From JAJZVS01 sp963708095 (GTDB lineage Bacteria > Pseudomonadota > Alphaproteobacteria > Acetobacterales > Acetobacteraceae): 64,000 nucleotides of DNA. The notes beneath the pieces are model-generated. The model saw nothing but the letters and a program-made list of their open reading frames with translations. It did no database searches and had not been told where the DNA came from. This document shows, in pieces, positions 53,205 to 61,866 of the stretch. Position 1 is the first letter of the stretch; each line of letters opens with the position of its first letter. The position numbers and the translations under genes were made by a program. The DNA lies in the NCBI GenBank assembly GCA_963708095.1, contig OY970182.1, positions 1,736,001 through 1,800,000 on the forward strand, written 5' to 3'.

Positions 53205-53238
53205 GCCCCGCCAGTGGAATATTACCCACGTGCGGGGC
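53205..53238 (-). promoter_or_regulatory. Promoter/operator candidate of the helical-protein operon
   Basis: On the minus strand a -10-like TAATAT (53224-53219) is enclosed by a palindrome: GCCCCGC (53205-53211) and GCGGGGC (53232-53238), with inner CAGTGG/CCCACGTG partial pairing. Transcription would start about 33 nt before gene C. The -35 is weak (CAATGC, 17 nt away). A repressor bound here would cover the -10. Confidence 0.4.
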
Positions 53239-53349
53239 GGAGCATTGATGACAGGATTGCAAAACTGTCGGCGCGCGATGTCCGCCGCGGCGGGAGGGGA
53301 CGCGGCGGCTGCCGTCGCTGGTCTGCCACGCGCCCGGGGCGGCTTCCGC

Positions 53350-53637
53350 TCAAGGTAGGACCTTGCCGGGGTTCAGGATGCCGTACGGGTCGAGGGCGGC
53401 CTTGATGCGGCGCATGGCGTCGAACTCTGCCTCACCACGCCAGTCCGCCATCATGCAGGGCTTGAGGCGGCCGACGCCGTGTTCGGCCGAGAAGCTGCCG
53501 TCGAAGCGGCGCACCACCGCGTTCACCGTATCCATGATCGCGTGGCCCTGGTCGAGGAACCGGGCGGGGTCGGCGTCCTTCGGCTGTTCCAGGTTGAAAT
53601 GAATATTGCCGTCGCCGAGATGGCCGAACGGCACGGT
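53350..53637 (-). pseudogene. C-terminal fragment of an FAD-linked oxidase (D-lactate/glycolate dehydrogenase type)
   Basis: The last ~95 residues of a GlcD/D-lactate-dehydrogenase-like flavoprotein: VPFGHLGDGNIHFNLEQP, the FAD-oxidase C-terminal signature, then FSAEHGVGRLK and ALDPYGILNPGKVLP. A complete protein is about 460 residues, so about 80% is missing. The homologous frame ends abruptly just above 53637 and the upstream sequence is unrelated. The remnant suggests a deletion or insertion boundary at about 53640, next to the helical-protein operon. Confidence 0.85.
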
Positions 53638-53940
53638 GCGACATGTTGTCTCCTCGGTTTGATGACGCTTGCCCGTGTCACGGAGCGGCTTCAGCGTGTG
53701 GCTGCTTGGGTCGATTCCGGGCAGGCCCGATTCGCAGTCTGGTTGTACATATTTCGCGGTCCTGCGGGAGCTTCGCCGTCAACGCGATCCGCTCCTGGTG
53801 GCAGATGAGCGGACATTGGCCTCGGAGGAACTGTAGCCCAGTTGCAACGCGACAAGGTCCGGGCGGTGCTGCGGGAGCCACGAGATCAGCGGCCCAAGCG
53901 GCGATGTGGCGGCGGCAGGTTGGCGGCGCGGCTCCCGTGA
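53638..53940. other. Region between the oxidase relic and the beta-propeller gene
   Basis: 303 nt of mixed sequence with no recognisable gene, repeat or RNA. It includes the breakpoint of the truncated oxidase and the downstream end of the beta-propeller gene. Confidence 0.4.
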
Positions 53941-55128
53941 TCAGTGCGGGCGGGCAAACACTGCGATGCAGCCGGCGTCACACTGGGCGTCGCTCTTGGT
54001 CGCAGTGACCGGGACGAACACCTGCCCCGTGACACCGTCTGCCGCAACCGAGTGGGCGTGCGGACCGGTCGGCACGTTGGCTATCCAGCGATCTATGCGC
54101 GCGTCGATCACGCCCAGAACTGGACCGCCAGGATTGGCGACGGCGGCCAGATAGTACACGTCCTGCGCCTTGTTGAACCACACCTCGTCCGAACCGCCGA
54201 CCTGATGGAAGGTGCGGACGAGCTTGCCGGACGGCAGGTCCAGAATCAGCGATTTGGCAGGGAAACCGTCAGCGACAGCGTCGTCGCTGCAACCGACCAG
54301 AAGCTGCTGGTTCGGGCCGATCGCCAGCCCGGCAGGGAGACACTTCGTCACCGGAATCGTACGAAGCACCTTGCGCGTTCGAGGATCGATGACGGCAACG
54401 CCGCCTTGCGCGGCATGTCCGTCGAGTTCCGGAATCGGGACATACACGAGGTCGCTCGCCGGATCCGAAACGGGCTGCTCCAGCCCATGGGTGGCCTGCG
54501 GCAGAACGAGCCGGCCGGCAACCTTGGGATCGCCCGTCGTCGTGGATATGAAGGTCAGGAAGGGCGGCTTGTCAGCATTGTTTGCCGCGATGACGAGATG
54601 GTCGTGTGGATCGTAGGCCAGTTCGTCCACCCGGTGGGAACCCCCGGTGGAGATCGTGTCGACCACCTTGTGAGACCCGATATCGATGATCTTCACTGTG
54701 CTGTCACCGTCACCGGCCCAGATCTGTGAAGGGCCGACAGCAACCAGCCCGTTCGGTCCGGCACCGGCGGATCCACCGGTGGCCGGCAGGCCGGCAAATC
54801 CTACGGCGCGACCCAGAAAGCTGTCGTCCTGCGCATTGAACAGATCCACCCCATGGTTGGAGCGGTCTGCCAGGGCATAGATGTCGCCATCCACGACGCT
54901 GATATCGAAAGACGTCAATGGGTTGCCGGGAACATGAAGCTTTGCGACGCGCCGCAAGCCTTCGTGATTTGTCTTGTCTTGCGCGCTTGCTGATCCGAGG
55001 GGCAGCGCAGTCACCAGTAAGGCGGCGGCAACGGCTGCCGCCAAACGACCTTTCGGGCGGTGAGACTGTCGTTGCGCCAAGTTTCTGGCAGATTCGCGCG
55101 AGATCAGCCCATGGGCAGTAATATACAA
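53941..55128 (-). CDS. YncE-like periplasmic beta-propeller protein
   Basis: A secreted seven-bladed propeller of the YncE/YVTN type. The repeats read as strand pairs such as VAKLHVPGNPLTSFDISVVDG, VKIIDIGSHKVVDTISTG, VAVIDPRTRKVLRTIPV and LILDLPSGKLVRTFHQVGG; GLAIGPNQQLLVGCSDD is also typical. A signal peptide is visible (RLAAAVAAALLVTALPLGSASAQ). The start is unclear: no ATG sits close to the signal. TTG 55128 (AGAAGG upstream) is my choice, TTG 55080 is also possible, and ATG 55323 would add an AT-rich, unlikely N-terminus. It is divergent from the two-component genes and near the TonB receptor, like the E. coli yncE-yncD neighbourhood. Confidence 0.8.
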   Translation of the reverse strand: MYITAHGLISRESARNLAQRQSHRPKGRLAAAVAAALLVTALPLGSASAQDKTNHEGLRRVAKLHVPGNPLTSFDISVVDGDIYALADRSNHGVDLFNAQDDSFLGRAVGFAGLPATGGSAGAGPNGLVAVGPSQIWAGDGDSTVKIIDIGSHKVVDTISTGGSHRVDELAYDPHDHLVIAANNADKPPFLTFISTTTGDPKVAGRLVLPQATHGLEQPVSDPASDLVYVPIPELDGHAAQGGVAVIDPRTRKVLRTIPVTKCLPAGLAIGPNQQLLVGCSDDAVADGFPAKSLILDLPSGKLVRTFHQVGGSDEVWFNKAQDVYYLAAVANPGGPVLGVIDARIDRWIANVPTGPHAHSVAADGVTGQVFVPVTATKSDAQCDAGCIAVFARPH

Positions 55129-55356
55129 GACCTTCTGGACAGAAAAAATCGCCCTTACGAAAGACGCAAAGACATACGTGCCAGATAAATACGAAGCCAG
55201 CTTCTTTACGCGGTATCCCGATGCCACAGTTTTTCCCCCAACGTGCCCTGCGCCGGCAGCGTAATCTTGCGCGGCTTGCGGAGAAGTTGGGGGCACATTC
55301 GCTATTGGTAACTTGACGGCCATCTTTGCGGGCCGTGAATCGGCCTCGGGAGGCCC
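55129..55356. promoter_or_regulatory. Divergent promoter region, beta-propeller and two-component genes
   Basis: 228 nt of noticeably lower GC (around 55130-55230) separates the start of the propeller gene and the regulator GTG at 55357. It should contain both promoters. I could not place -35/-10 boxes with confidence. GGGAGG at 55348-55353 is the regulator ribosome-binding site. Confidence 0.4.
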
Positions 55357-56049
55357 GTGGTGCGCATTCTGTTGATCGAGGACGAACCGGAGACCGCTGC
55401 CTATGTCGTCGCCGGGTTGCAGCAGGCGGGGCATGAGGTCGCGGTCGCGGAGGATGGGCGCACCGGTTTGTTCAAAGCGGTCGGTGAGGACTGGAATTTG
55501 TTGATCGTCGATCGCATGCTGCCAGCGTTGGACGGGCTGGCACTGGTGCGCATGCTGCGGACTGGCAGCATCTCAGTCCCGGTGCTGTTCCTGACGACGA
55601 TGGGAGGTGTCGGCGACCGCGTGACCGGTTTGCGGGCCGGAGGCGACGACTATCTGGTAAAGCCCTTCGCTTTCGCCGAACTTGAGGCCCGGGTGGAGGC
55701 GCTTGGCCGCCGTTCCAGCAACCTTTTCCCAGGCACGACGCTACGCGCCGGCGATCTTGAGATGGACCTGCTTGCCCACACCGTGACCCGAGCCGGCCGC
55801 AAGCTCGATTTGCAGCGGCAGGAGTTCAAGCTGCTCGAATACCTCCTGCGGCACGCCGGCCAGGTGGTGACGCGCGTCATGCTCCTGGAAAATGTCTGGG
55901 GCTACCATTTCGAGCCGCGCATCAATGTCGTGGAAAGCCACATCAGCCGCCTTCGGGGAAAGATCGGTACCGACGTCGTTCAAACCGTGCGTGGCGCCGG
56001 GTATTGCGTCCGGATACCGGATGCGCCTTCCGACACTGAAATTGCCTGA
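55357..56049 (+). CDS. OmpR/PhoB-family response regulator
   Basis: A 230-residue two-component regulator. The receiver carries EDE near residues 8-10, the phosphoacceptor Asp in LIVDRMLP (residue 52) and Lys in YLVKPF. The winged-helix output domain spans ~130-222 (LDLQRQEFKLLEYLLRHAGQVVTRVMLLENVWGY, then VESHISRLRGKI and VRGAGYCVR). It starts with one of two adjacent GTG codons (55357 or 55360), after GGGAGG. The kinase gene overlaps its 3' end by 29 nt. TGTAAC repeats upstream of the nearby TonB receptor could be its targets. Confidence 0.95.
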   Translation: MVRILLIEDEPETAAYVVAGLQQAGHEVAVAEDGRTGLFKAVGEDWNLLIVDRMLPALDGLALVRMLRTGSISVPVLFLTTMGGVGDRVTGLRAGGDDYLVKPFAFAELEARVEALGRRSSNLFPGTTLRAGDLEMDLLAHTVTRAGRKLDLQRQEFKLLEYLLRHAGQVVTRVMLLENVWGYHFEPRINVVESHISRLRGKIGTDVVQTVRGAGYCVRIPDAPSDTEIA

Positions 56050-57334
56050 CGGGCGCGCGCATTTGGGACGCTGGTCGTCGCGGTTGGTGCGCACATCCAG
56101 CTTCCGGCTGGTGCTTCTCTACACGGGACTGTTCACCGTCTCGGTGCTGGTCCTGCTGGTGGTGATGCTATGGTGGGGCAGCGCGTATGTCACCCGGCAG
56201 ACCGACGAAATGGTCAGCGACGAACTCGGTGACGTGCAGGCTGCCACGGCCGAGCCCGGGTCAGGTGGGTTGCGCGGCGTTGTGCTCGACTTCTCCCGGC
56301 GGGCGAGGTCCCGAGACCGCTACCTTCTGGAGGACCCGACCGGAAAGGTGCTGGCGGGAAACATGCCGCACATCGCCCCCGTTCCCGGCGTGATAACCTG
56401 GTATCCGACCGACGGCATCTTCAACTTCTGGCCGTTGGCCAGCGGTGTGCGCGGCGCCGGCATCCGCACTGCTGACGGCGATTTCCTTTTTGTGGGCCGC
56501 AGTACCTTCACGCTCAATGAGATGCGGGAGACGGTCACTCAAGCCTTCCTTTCCGTAATCGGCGCAACCTTCCTTTTGGCGGTGGCCGGCGGGATGGTGA
56601 TGAGCCTGGGATCGCTTCGTCGTGTCGAAGACATCGGGCGCGCCGGCCAGGAGATCGTTGCCGGCGATCTGAGCCGGCGCGTCGCGGTGCACGGCACAGG
56701 GGACGAGTTCGACCGCTTGGCGCAAAGCCTTAATGCCATGCTCGATCGCATCCAGGCTTTGATGGAAGGGCTGAACCAGGTCTCCAGCGACATCGCCCAC
56801 GACCTGCGTACGCCGCTCACGCGCCTGCGTCAGCGGCTTGAGCTGGCCTACCGACCTGAAAGCGACATTGGTGCGTTGCGCCAGTCGTTGGAGGGAGCGA
56901 TGCGGGATGTGGACGCCATTCTGGAGACTTTCGCCGCCCTGCTGCGTATCGCGCAGATAGAAGCACATTCCAAGGGTATCAAGTTCACCTGTGTGGACGT
57001 GAGCGCGCTGATGGAGGAGTTGATTGAGTTCTACGTGCCGCTTGCCGAAGAGCATGGCCATACATTGTACGGTCTGATCGAACCAGAGCTGCGCGTCAAC
57101 GGCGACGCCGAGTTACTGACCCAGGCATTCTCCAACCTGATCGAGAATGCGATCAGGCACGGCGACGTCGGCATGGTGGCCGTTGCTGCCAAGCGGCGGG
57201 ATGACGCCGTTCTCGTCGAGATCGTGGATCCCGGCCCGGGGATTCCCAAGGAATTCAGGGAAAAGGTGTTCCAGAGATTTTTCCGCCTTGAGCGAAGCCG
57301 AACGACGCCGGGAACCGGGCTTGGGCTGAGCTAG
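56021..57334 (+). CDS. Sensor histidine kinase ending at a premature amber codon
   Basis: 437 residues before the stop. Two membrane helices (about 28-50 and 172-194) flank a periplasmic sensor; a HAMP region follows (RRVEDIGRAGQEIVAGDLSRRVAV). The H-box is SSDIAHDLRTPLTRLRQRLE with His 260, the N-box NLIENAIRHG, G1 VDPGPGIP, the F-box RFFRLERS and G2 GTGLGLS. TAG at 57332-57334 directly follows GLGLS. The same frame then continues with typical C-terminal kinase sequence (VAAVAQMHRAEVQF) to a stop at 57440-57442. A TTG-to-TAG change is the simplest cause. The truncated kinase may have weak or no ATP-domain function. Confidence 0.9.
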   Translation: MRLPTLKLPDGRAHLGRWSSRLVRTSSFRLVLLYTGLFTVSVLVLLVVMLWWGSAYVTRQTDEMVSDELGDVQAATAEPGSGGLRGVVLDFSRRARSRDRYLLEDPTGKVLAGNMPHIAPVPGVITWYPTDGIFNFWPLASGVRGAGIRTADGDFLFVGRSTFTLNEMRETVTQAFLSVIGATFLLAVAGGMVMSLGSLRRVEDIGRAGQEIVAGDLSRRVAVHGTGDEFDRLAQSLNAMLDRIQALMEGLNQVSSDIAHDLRTPLTRLRQRLELAYRPESDIGALRQSLEGAMRDVDAILETFAALLRIAQIEAHSKGIKFTCVDVSALMEELIEFYVPLAEEHGHTLYGLIEPELRVNGDAELLTQAFSNLIENAIRHGDVGMVAVAAKRRDDAVLVEIVDPGPGIPKEFREKVFQRFFRLERSRTTPGTGLGLS

Positions 57335-57442
57335 GTCGCGGCGGTTGCACAAATGCACCGGGCCGAAGTGCAATTTGCGTATGATGGGCCCACGTTCACG
57401 GTACGGGTTCAAATCCCCGACCGCCCCGATCCTGGCATTTAG
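57335..57442 (+). pseudogene. Detached C-terminal tail of the sensor kinase
   Basis: The 35 codons after the amber stop are in frame with the kinase and encode VAAVAQMHRAEVQFAYDG then FTVRVQIPDRPD, the last helix and strand of the HATPase domain. They have no start codon or ribosome-binding site, so they would be made only by readthrough or suppression of the TAG. Confidence 0.8.
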
Positions 57443-57990
57443 CTGAACGTGCGAGTTGGGCGGGGCCGTTGTTTGCCAGCCGACGGCAGGGCTCCGGTTC
57501 GGTACCCTATATGCTGATCCGCGAGGTGGCGTGTGCCGCCGGGATCACCAGGCGCGTCTATTCTCCCATCTCATCATGACCTGGAATACACCATGCAACT
57601 CGCGCAAGGTGCAAGCTCATTGGCATCACCGCGCGCCGCCAGACCATCGGGCTGACGCCCAACAGCCAAACCTTGATCTGCACCAGCGACTCGCCACCCG
57701 AGCCATCCGGCGTTGCATCGTTTCCCGGCTCCAGCCGCTTCGTCCGTCGCTTCACCCCGCCACGCTATCACCTGGCAGGCTGCCCCGCAGCGGTCACGCC
57801 CCAGACCGCAGCAGACTCTCATGATCGCCCCGCTCGCCCTGCGGGAGGCAGGCCCGCTCAAGCCGCCGCATGACACCCCCCGAGATCCTGATGCTCTCCC
57901 AGAGGTGGGGTTTTTGACAGGAAAGAATTCTTCGGGCGGGAGGTCTTGATAGATGGTAATTCTTCGCAACTATTAATCTTTAATCGCTTG
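57443..57990. other. Intergenic region between the kinase and the TonB receptor
   Basis: About 550 nt with no recognisable gene, repeat or RNA. Short open frames have no family features. The last part (57950-57990) is AT-rich and leads into the receptor promoter. Confidence 0.4.
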
Positions 57991-58040
57991 CTGTAACATT
58001 GTGGAAACACCTCTCACACACGCATGTAACAGACTGTAAC
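57991..58040 (+). promoter_or_regulatory. TGTAAC direct repeats upstream of the TonB receptor
   Basis: TGTAAC occurs at 57992-57997, 58025-58030 and 58035-58040. The last two are spaced 10 nt start to start, as expected for tandem half-sites of an OmpR-type regulator, and the first lies 33 nt (three helical turns) upstream. The adjacent OmpR-type gene makes autogenous control of the receptor plausible. Confidence 0.5.
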
Positions 58041-58077
58041 TAGACCCCGGCTCCTGCACGACGAACAAGGAGACGTG

Positions 58078-60423
58078 ATGAGCCGAGGCATAAATTTCAT
58101 TCCGCGCTCTGTTGGGATGTTGGGCTTGATCCTGGCCCCCTCCGTCGCGGCCGCACAAACGATTAACGCCGGGACGGTGAGCGCATCGGGAGCGGCACCA
58201 ACTACCACCGACACCGCAGCGCAGGAAGTAACGCCGCAAGCGGTCTTCAAGTCAGATCAGTCCACCAAGGTTCTGAACAAGCAGCAGATCCAGGCTGCTG
58301 GTGTCGTCGGAGGGGTGGCAAGAGCGCTTGCACTCGCCCCCGGCGTGAACGTTGCAACCTACGGCGCCAACGGTAACACCAAATCCTCGATCAGTATCGA
58401 CGGGATAAAGGCCGGTTGGGCAGGATTTTCGGGCGGAAACAACGACAACGGCAGCATTGGCGTCTCGTTCGACGGCGTGCCGATGGTCAACCCGGGCAAT
58501 GGATTGTGGCAAGCAACCCTGATACCGCAGAACAGCTTGATCGAGTTGATCGGAATTACCTACGGTCCAGGCGATCCAGTCGACCGCTGGTACACGAACA
58601 TCGGTGGCGGGTTGAACTTCGTGCCAATTCAGCCCTCGGATCACGCCGGCGGCGAGGTTACAGGCACTTACGGCAGTTTCAACACCAAGAACACCACCTT
58701 CGTCTTGCAGACCGGGCTTTATCACGGTTGGAAGACCGTTTTCGCCGGTGGCCTGGGGAGCGCGGACAGCTTCCTCAAGGCGCCCGACGGATTCAAGAAT
58801 GGCAATAACAACTACGCATACTACCTCAAGACGGAGAAAATCTTTAACGGCGGGAATTTCAGTATCGGCGGTTACATATCGCGCACCGCGGCGTACCGGC
58901 CCCTCGCGATCCCGGTAGCGCCCATACCGGGCGTGTCGATCAACGGATTCGGCCAGCCTGGCCCGCTCTATAGCGAGCAGACCACAGGCTACTATACGGC
59001 GCTGCCCGGATCAGTAAATCGGAAGCTGGATCTCAATGCGATAGCTCTGACGTATGCCCAACTGAATCTTGATCTGGGCCCGGTTACCAGCCTACACAAT
59101 TTGGTGTATTTTGTGCATGAACACAGGGCGCATCTCACGCCCTTGCACGATTTTGTCCCCGGTGCCACGACGTTGGAAGAGGCGAACAGACCGTTCAGTT
59201 GGATGCTGGGCGATAAGCTCTATCTTGAATTTAAGCCCCGGTTCAACGACATAAAAGTCGGTGGTTACTTCCAGATTAGCCGATACTTCTCGCAGGAGCA
59301 ACTCTGGAACCCGAACCTGGGATTCGCCAATTCTCCCGTCCCGACAACATCGATGGGCTCGGAAACCCTACCGAACGGTCCGTTTGACACCGACAATTTC
59401 CGGCAAAAGAACATGGCGGTGTTTCTACAGGACGCCATCACGCCCCTTCGCGGCCTGACGATCACGCCGGGAATACGCTTCATAAACTATGAGACCGACT
59501 TTACCCCAAACGAGTTTGTTTACTTCCCGCTTGCCGTCCAGCTTAACCCAGGCGGCGTCCTGTCTCAATTCCCGGCGGCGAGTAAGACCTTTTCCCGGCT
59601 GGAACCCTCGCTCGGAATCAACTATCGCGTGCTGCCCTGGCTGGCGGTGTACGGCAACTACGCGCGGGCGTATCGGCTGCCCGAATACGGCGGCGGTACC
59701 GGTCCGTTCGTGGCGCTTCCGGCGTCTCAGGTGCAAATCGAGCAAGGCGATTATTATCAGGCAGGGGTTAAGACGCACTGGTCCAGGCTCGGGCCCGCCA
59801 GCGATGTGCAATTCGGTGTAAGTCTATTTCATCTCGAATTTTCGCATGAGACGCTCCCAACCGCTCTCGCCAGCGGCGGATCGCTGCTGGCGTTCGGTTC
59901 ATCCGCCTACAACGGCGTCAACCTGTATGCGGATGGTTCGCCGGTCAACAACCTGTACGTCTTCACGAACGCCAGCTTCATCCACGCATACTACAAGAAC
60001 TTCACCAATGGCACAGGCACATTCCACGGAGTGCCTGTTTCCTACACACCGAGCATGACCTTCAACATTGGTGCGTATTATCATTATTTCCTGGGACGCT
60101 CGCTTATAGAGCCTCGGATAATCTACCAATATGTCGGGCCGCAGAAGATGTATGACAATAGTCAGAACATTACCAGCAATCAAGGCATCGCACCGTATGG
60201 CGTGGTCAATCTCTCCGCAAAAGCTTATGTGCCGGTTCATGCGCTGGGCGGGCACGTAAAAATGCTGACACTCTCTGTTGAGGTCGACAACTTGATGGAC
60301 CTGAAGTACAATCCGTTCGAGTATATCACGGCTGGCGGATTGTACGGGGCGGGCGCCGGCTCCGTCCTGGCACTCCCCGCGCCGGGCCGGGCGGTATACG
60401 TGACCGCAGGAATCAAATTCTGA
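58078..60423 (+). CDS. TonB-dependent outer-membrane receptor
   Basis: A 781-residue ligand-gated porin. The signal peptide ends near residue 29 (SVAAAQT). The plug domain covers ~50-170: VLNKQQIQAAGVVGGVARALALAPGVNV, SISIDGIKAGWAG and LIELIGITYGPGDPVDRW. The 22-stranded beta-barrel follows to the C-terminal strand ending AVYVTAGIKF. AAGGAGA precedes the ATG at 58078. The ligand is unknown; the barrel lacks an obvious siderophore signature. ExbB-, ExbD- and TonB-like genes lie directly downstream, making this a self-powered uptake module. GC content is lower than in neighbouring genes, as is common for barrel genes or acquired DNA. Confidence 0.95.
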   Translation: MSRGINFIPRSVGMLGLILAPSVAAAQTINAGTVSASGAAPTTTDTAAQEVTPQAVFKSDQSTKVLNKQQIQAAGVVGGVARALALAPGVNVATYGANGNTKSSISIDGIKAGWAGFSGGNNDNGSIGVSFDGVPMVNPGNGLWQATLIPQNSLIELIGITYGPGDPVDRWYTNIGGGLNFVPIQPSDHAGGEVTGTYGSFNTKNTTFVLQTGLYHGWKTVFAGGLGSADSFLKAPDGFKNGNNNYAYYLKTEKIFNGGNFSIGGYISRTAAYRPLAIPVAPIPGVSINGFGQPGPLYSEQTTGYYTALPGSVNRKLDLNAIALTYAQLNLDLGPVTSLHNLVYFVHEHRAHLTPLHDFVPGATTLEEANRPFSWMLGDKLYLEFKPRFNDIKVGGYFQISRYFSQEQLWNPNLGFANSPVPTTSMGSETLPNGPFDTDNFRQKNMAVFLQDAITPLRGLTITPGIRFINYETDFTPNEFVYFPLAVQLNPGGVLSQFPAASKTFSRLEPSLGINYRVLPWLAVYGNYARAYRLPEYGGGTGPFVALPASQVQIEQGDYYQAGVKTHWSRLGPASDVQFGVSLFHLEFSHETLPTALASGGSLLAFGSSAYNGVNLYADGSPVNNLYVFTNASFIHAYYKNFTNGTGTFHGVPVSYTPSMTFNIGAYYHYFLGRSLIEPRIIYQYVGPQKMYDNSQNITSNQGIAPYGVVNLSAKAYVPVHALGGHVKMLTLSVEVDNLMDLKYNPFEYITAGGLYGAGAGSVLALPAPGRAVYVTAGIKF

Positions 60424-60554
60424 TCCTCTGCTGCGGCTCGCCATTCGCGTTCGGTCGAATCCACGCCGCGCGCTTCTAGACAGATCATCAATCCTTCACT
60501 CCCCGCCGCGGCTTCTTGCAAGCCGCGGCGGCCCTCCAGCGGGAGCTTCCTATC

Positions 60555-61226
60555 TTGACTCTCGATTATATTGTGCATCTCGCCAACTACTCCGATGGCG
60601 TACTCTACGTCCTTGCCTTCCTGTTGTTGGGCACGCTCGCCGTGTCGTTTGACCGCTTCTGGCACCTCCGCCGGACCATCCTTCGCGGGGAAGCCGTGGT
60701 GCGCATGATCGACGATCACGACCGGCTCGATGCAGCGACGCTCGACAAGCTGGCGAAAGATGCCGGGCGGCTGCCCGAGGCGGCGGTGATCGCCACTGCC
60801 CTCGACCATCTCGACGAAAACCGGGAGTCGCTTTCGGATCGGATGGATGAGACGATCATGCGCCTCGCGCCACGGATCGACCGCGGGCTTTGGATCCTCG
60901 ATACGATCGTGACGTTGGCTCCCCTGCTGGGCCTGTTCGGGACGATCATCGGCATGTTTCATGCCTTCTCGGTACTCGCCTCGCCCGGCCATGCGCCGAC
61001 CGAGGTAACGAGCGGCGTCGCCGATGCGCTCGTCGCCACCGCCTCCGGCATCTTCATTGCCATGCTGGGCCTTGCTACATTCAACACCCTTTCTAACCAG
61101 GTGCGTCTGGTCCTGATGCAGCTGGATACCGTGCGGACGATGGTTCTGAACCGGCTCCCAAGAGTGCACGCACATGGCCATGCGATAGATGGCGGCCCGC
61201 TCCGCGCCATCTCCGCGGGGGATTAG
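60555..61226 (+). CDS. exbB: ExbB-like proton-channel protein (MotA/TolQ/ExbB family)
   Basis: A 223-residue inner-membrane protein that, with ExbD, uses the proton gradient to energise TonB. A first helix lies near residues 14-30; a cytoplasmic loop follows; the second and third helices form the MotA/ExbB core: LGLFGTIIGMFHAFSVLA and GVADALVATASGIFIAMLGL. The likely start is TTG 60555 (MTLDYIVH), with GGGAG upstream; TTG 60516 would lengthen it by 13 residues. It is 131 nt downstream of the receptor and 4 nt from exbD. Confidence 0.92.
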   Translation: MTLDYIVHLANYSDGVLYVLAFLLLGTLAVSFDRFWHLRRTILRGEAVVRMIDDHDRLDAATLDKLAKDAGRLPEAAVIATALDHLDENRESLSDRMDETIMRLAPRIDRGLWILDTIVTLAPLLGLFGTIIGMFHAFSVLASPGHAPTEVTSGVADALVATASGIFIAMLGLATFNTLSNQVRLVLMQLDTVRTMVLNRLPRVHAHGHAIDGGPLRAISAGD

Positions 61227-61230
61227 GTCG

Positions 61231-61860
61231 ATGCGACTACGCTATTTCGAACGCAAGAAAGGTCGCGTCGAGATCATTCCGATGATCGACGTGATGCTGT
61301 TCCTTCTGGTCTTCTTCATCATCGTGACGCTGCAAATGATCCCGGATGCCGGGGTCAGCCTTCAGCTGGCCCACTCGTCCCAGACGCAGCACCTGGCGCA
61401 TCCGAAGTTCACGGTGAACATCCTTCCGGATGGGACGGTTAAGGTGAAGGGTGCCACGCTCACGCCGGACGCACTGACCGTGATGCTTGCCGGCGATGGG
61501 GATCCGGCGAAGACGCAGGTGACGATCGCCGCCGACAAAGCCGTCGCGTTTCAGCATTTCATGACGGTGATGGACGCTTCGCGCAAGGCCGGCGTCACCG
61601 AGATCGGCGTCGCCGCCCAGCCGGAGACGGATGCCGCGGCTGCTCTGCCCGCGGCCGCACCGGCACCGACGGAACCGACGCCGGCCGCAGCCGCAGCGGG
61701 ATCGGCGTCCGGCACGTCAGCCGCGGTTCCCGTGTCCGGGCCTGCACAGGCCCGAGCCGCATCCGGTCAGGCGCCGGCACCGTCTTCGGCTCCCTCGCCG
61801 CCTGTGGCAGGGCCGACGCCAGGGCCCGCTGCCGTTTCTGCGCCACCGAAGAAGTCCTGA
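61231..61860 (+). CDS. exbD: ExbD-like protein with Pro/Ala-rich tail
   Basis: A 209-residue biopolymer transport protein. MRLRYFERKKGRVEIIPMIDVMLFLLVFFIIV holds the single membrane helix and the essential Asp (residue 20). The periplasmic domain extends to ~135 (VNILPDGTVKVKGATLTPDAL). The last ~70 residues are a Pro/Ala/Ser-rich tail absent from standard ExbD (about 140 residues). It follows exbB by 4 nt and precedes the TonB gene. Confidence 0.92.
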   Translation: MRLRYFERKKGRVEIIPMIDVMLFLLVFFIIVTLQMIPDAGVSLQLAHSSQTQHLAHPKFTVNILPDGTVKVKGATLTPDALTVMLAGDGDPAKTQVTIAADKAVAFQHFMTVMDASRKAGVTEIGVAAQPETDAAAALPAAAPAPTEPTPAAAAAGSASGTSAAVPVSGPAQARAASGQAPAPSSAPSPPVAGPTPGPAAVSAPPKKS

Positions 61861-61866
61861 GCGGCT

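Noticed and set aside
57400..57430. tRNA T-arm-like sequence GGTTCAAATCC
   Set aside because: It is part of the kinase C-terminal reading frame (VRVQIP). No acceptor, D or anticodon arms or CCA end fit around it.
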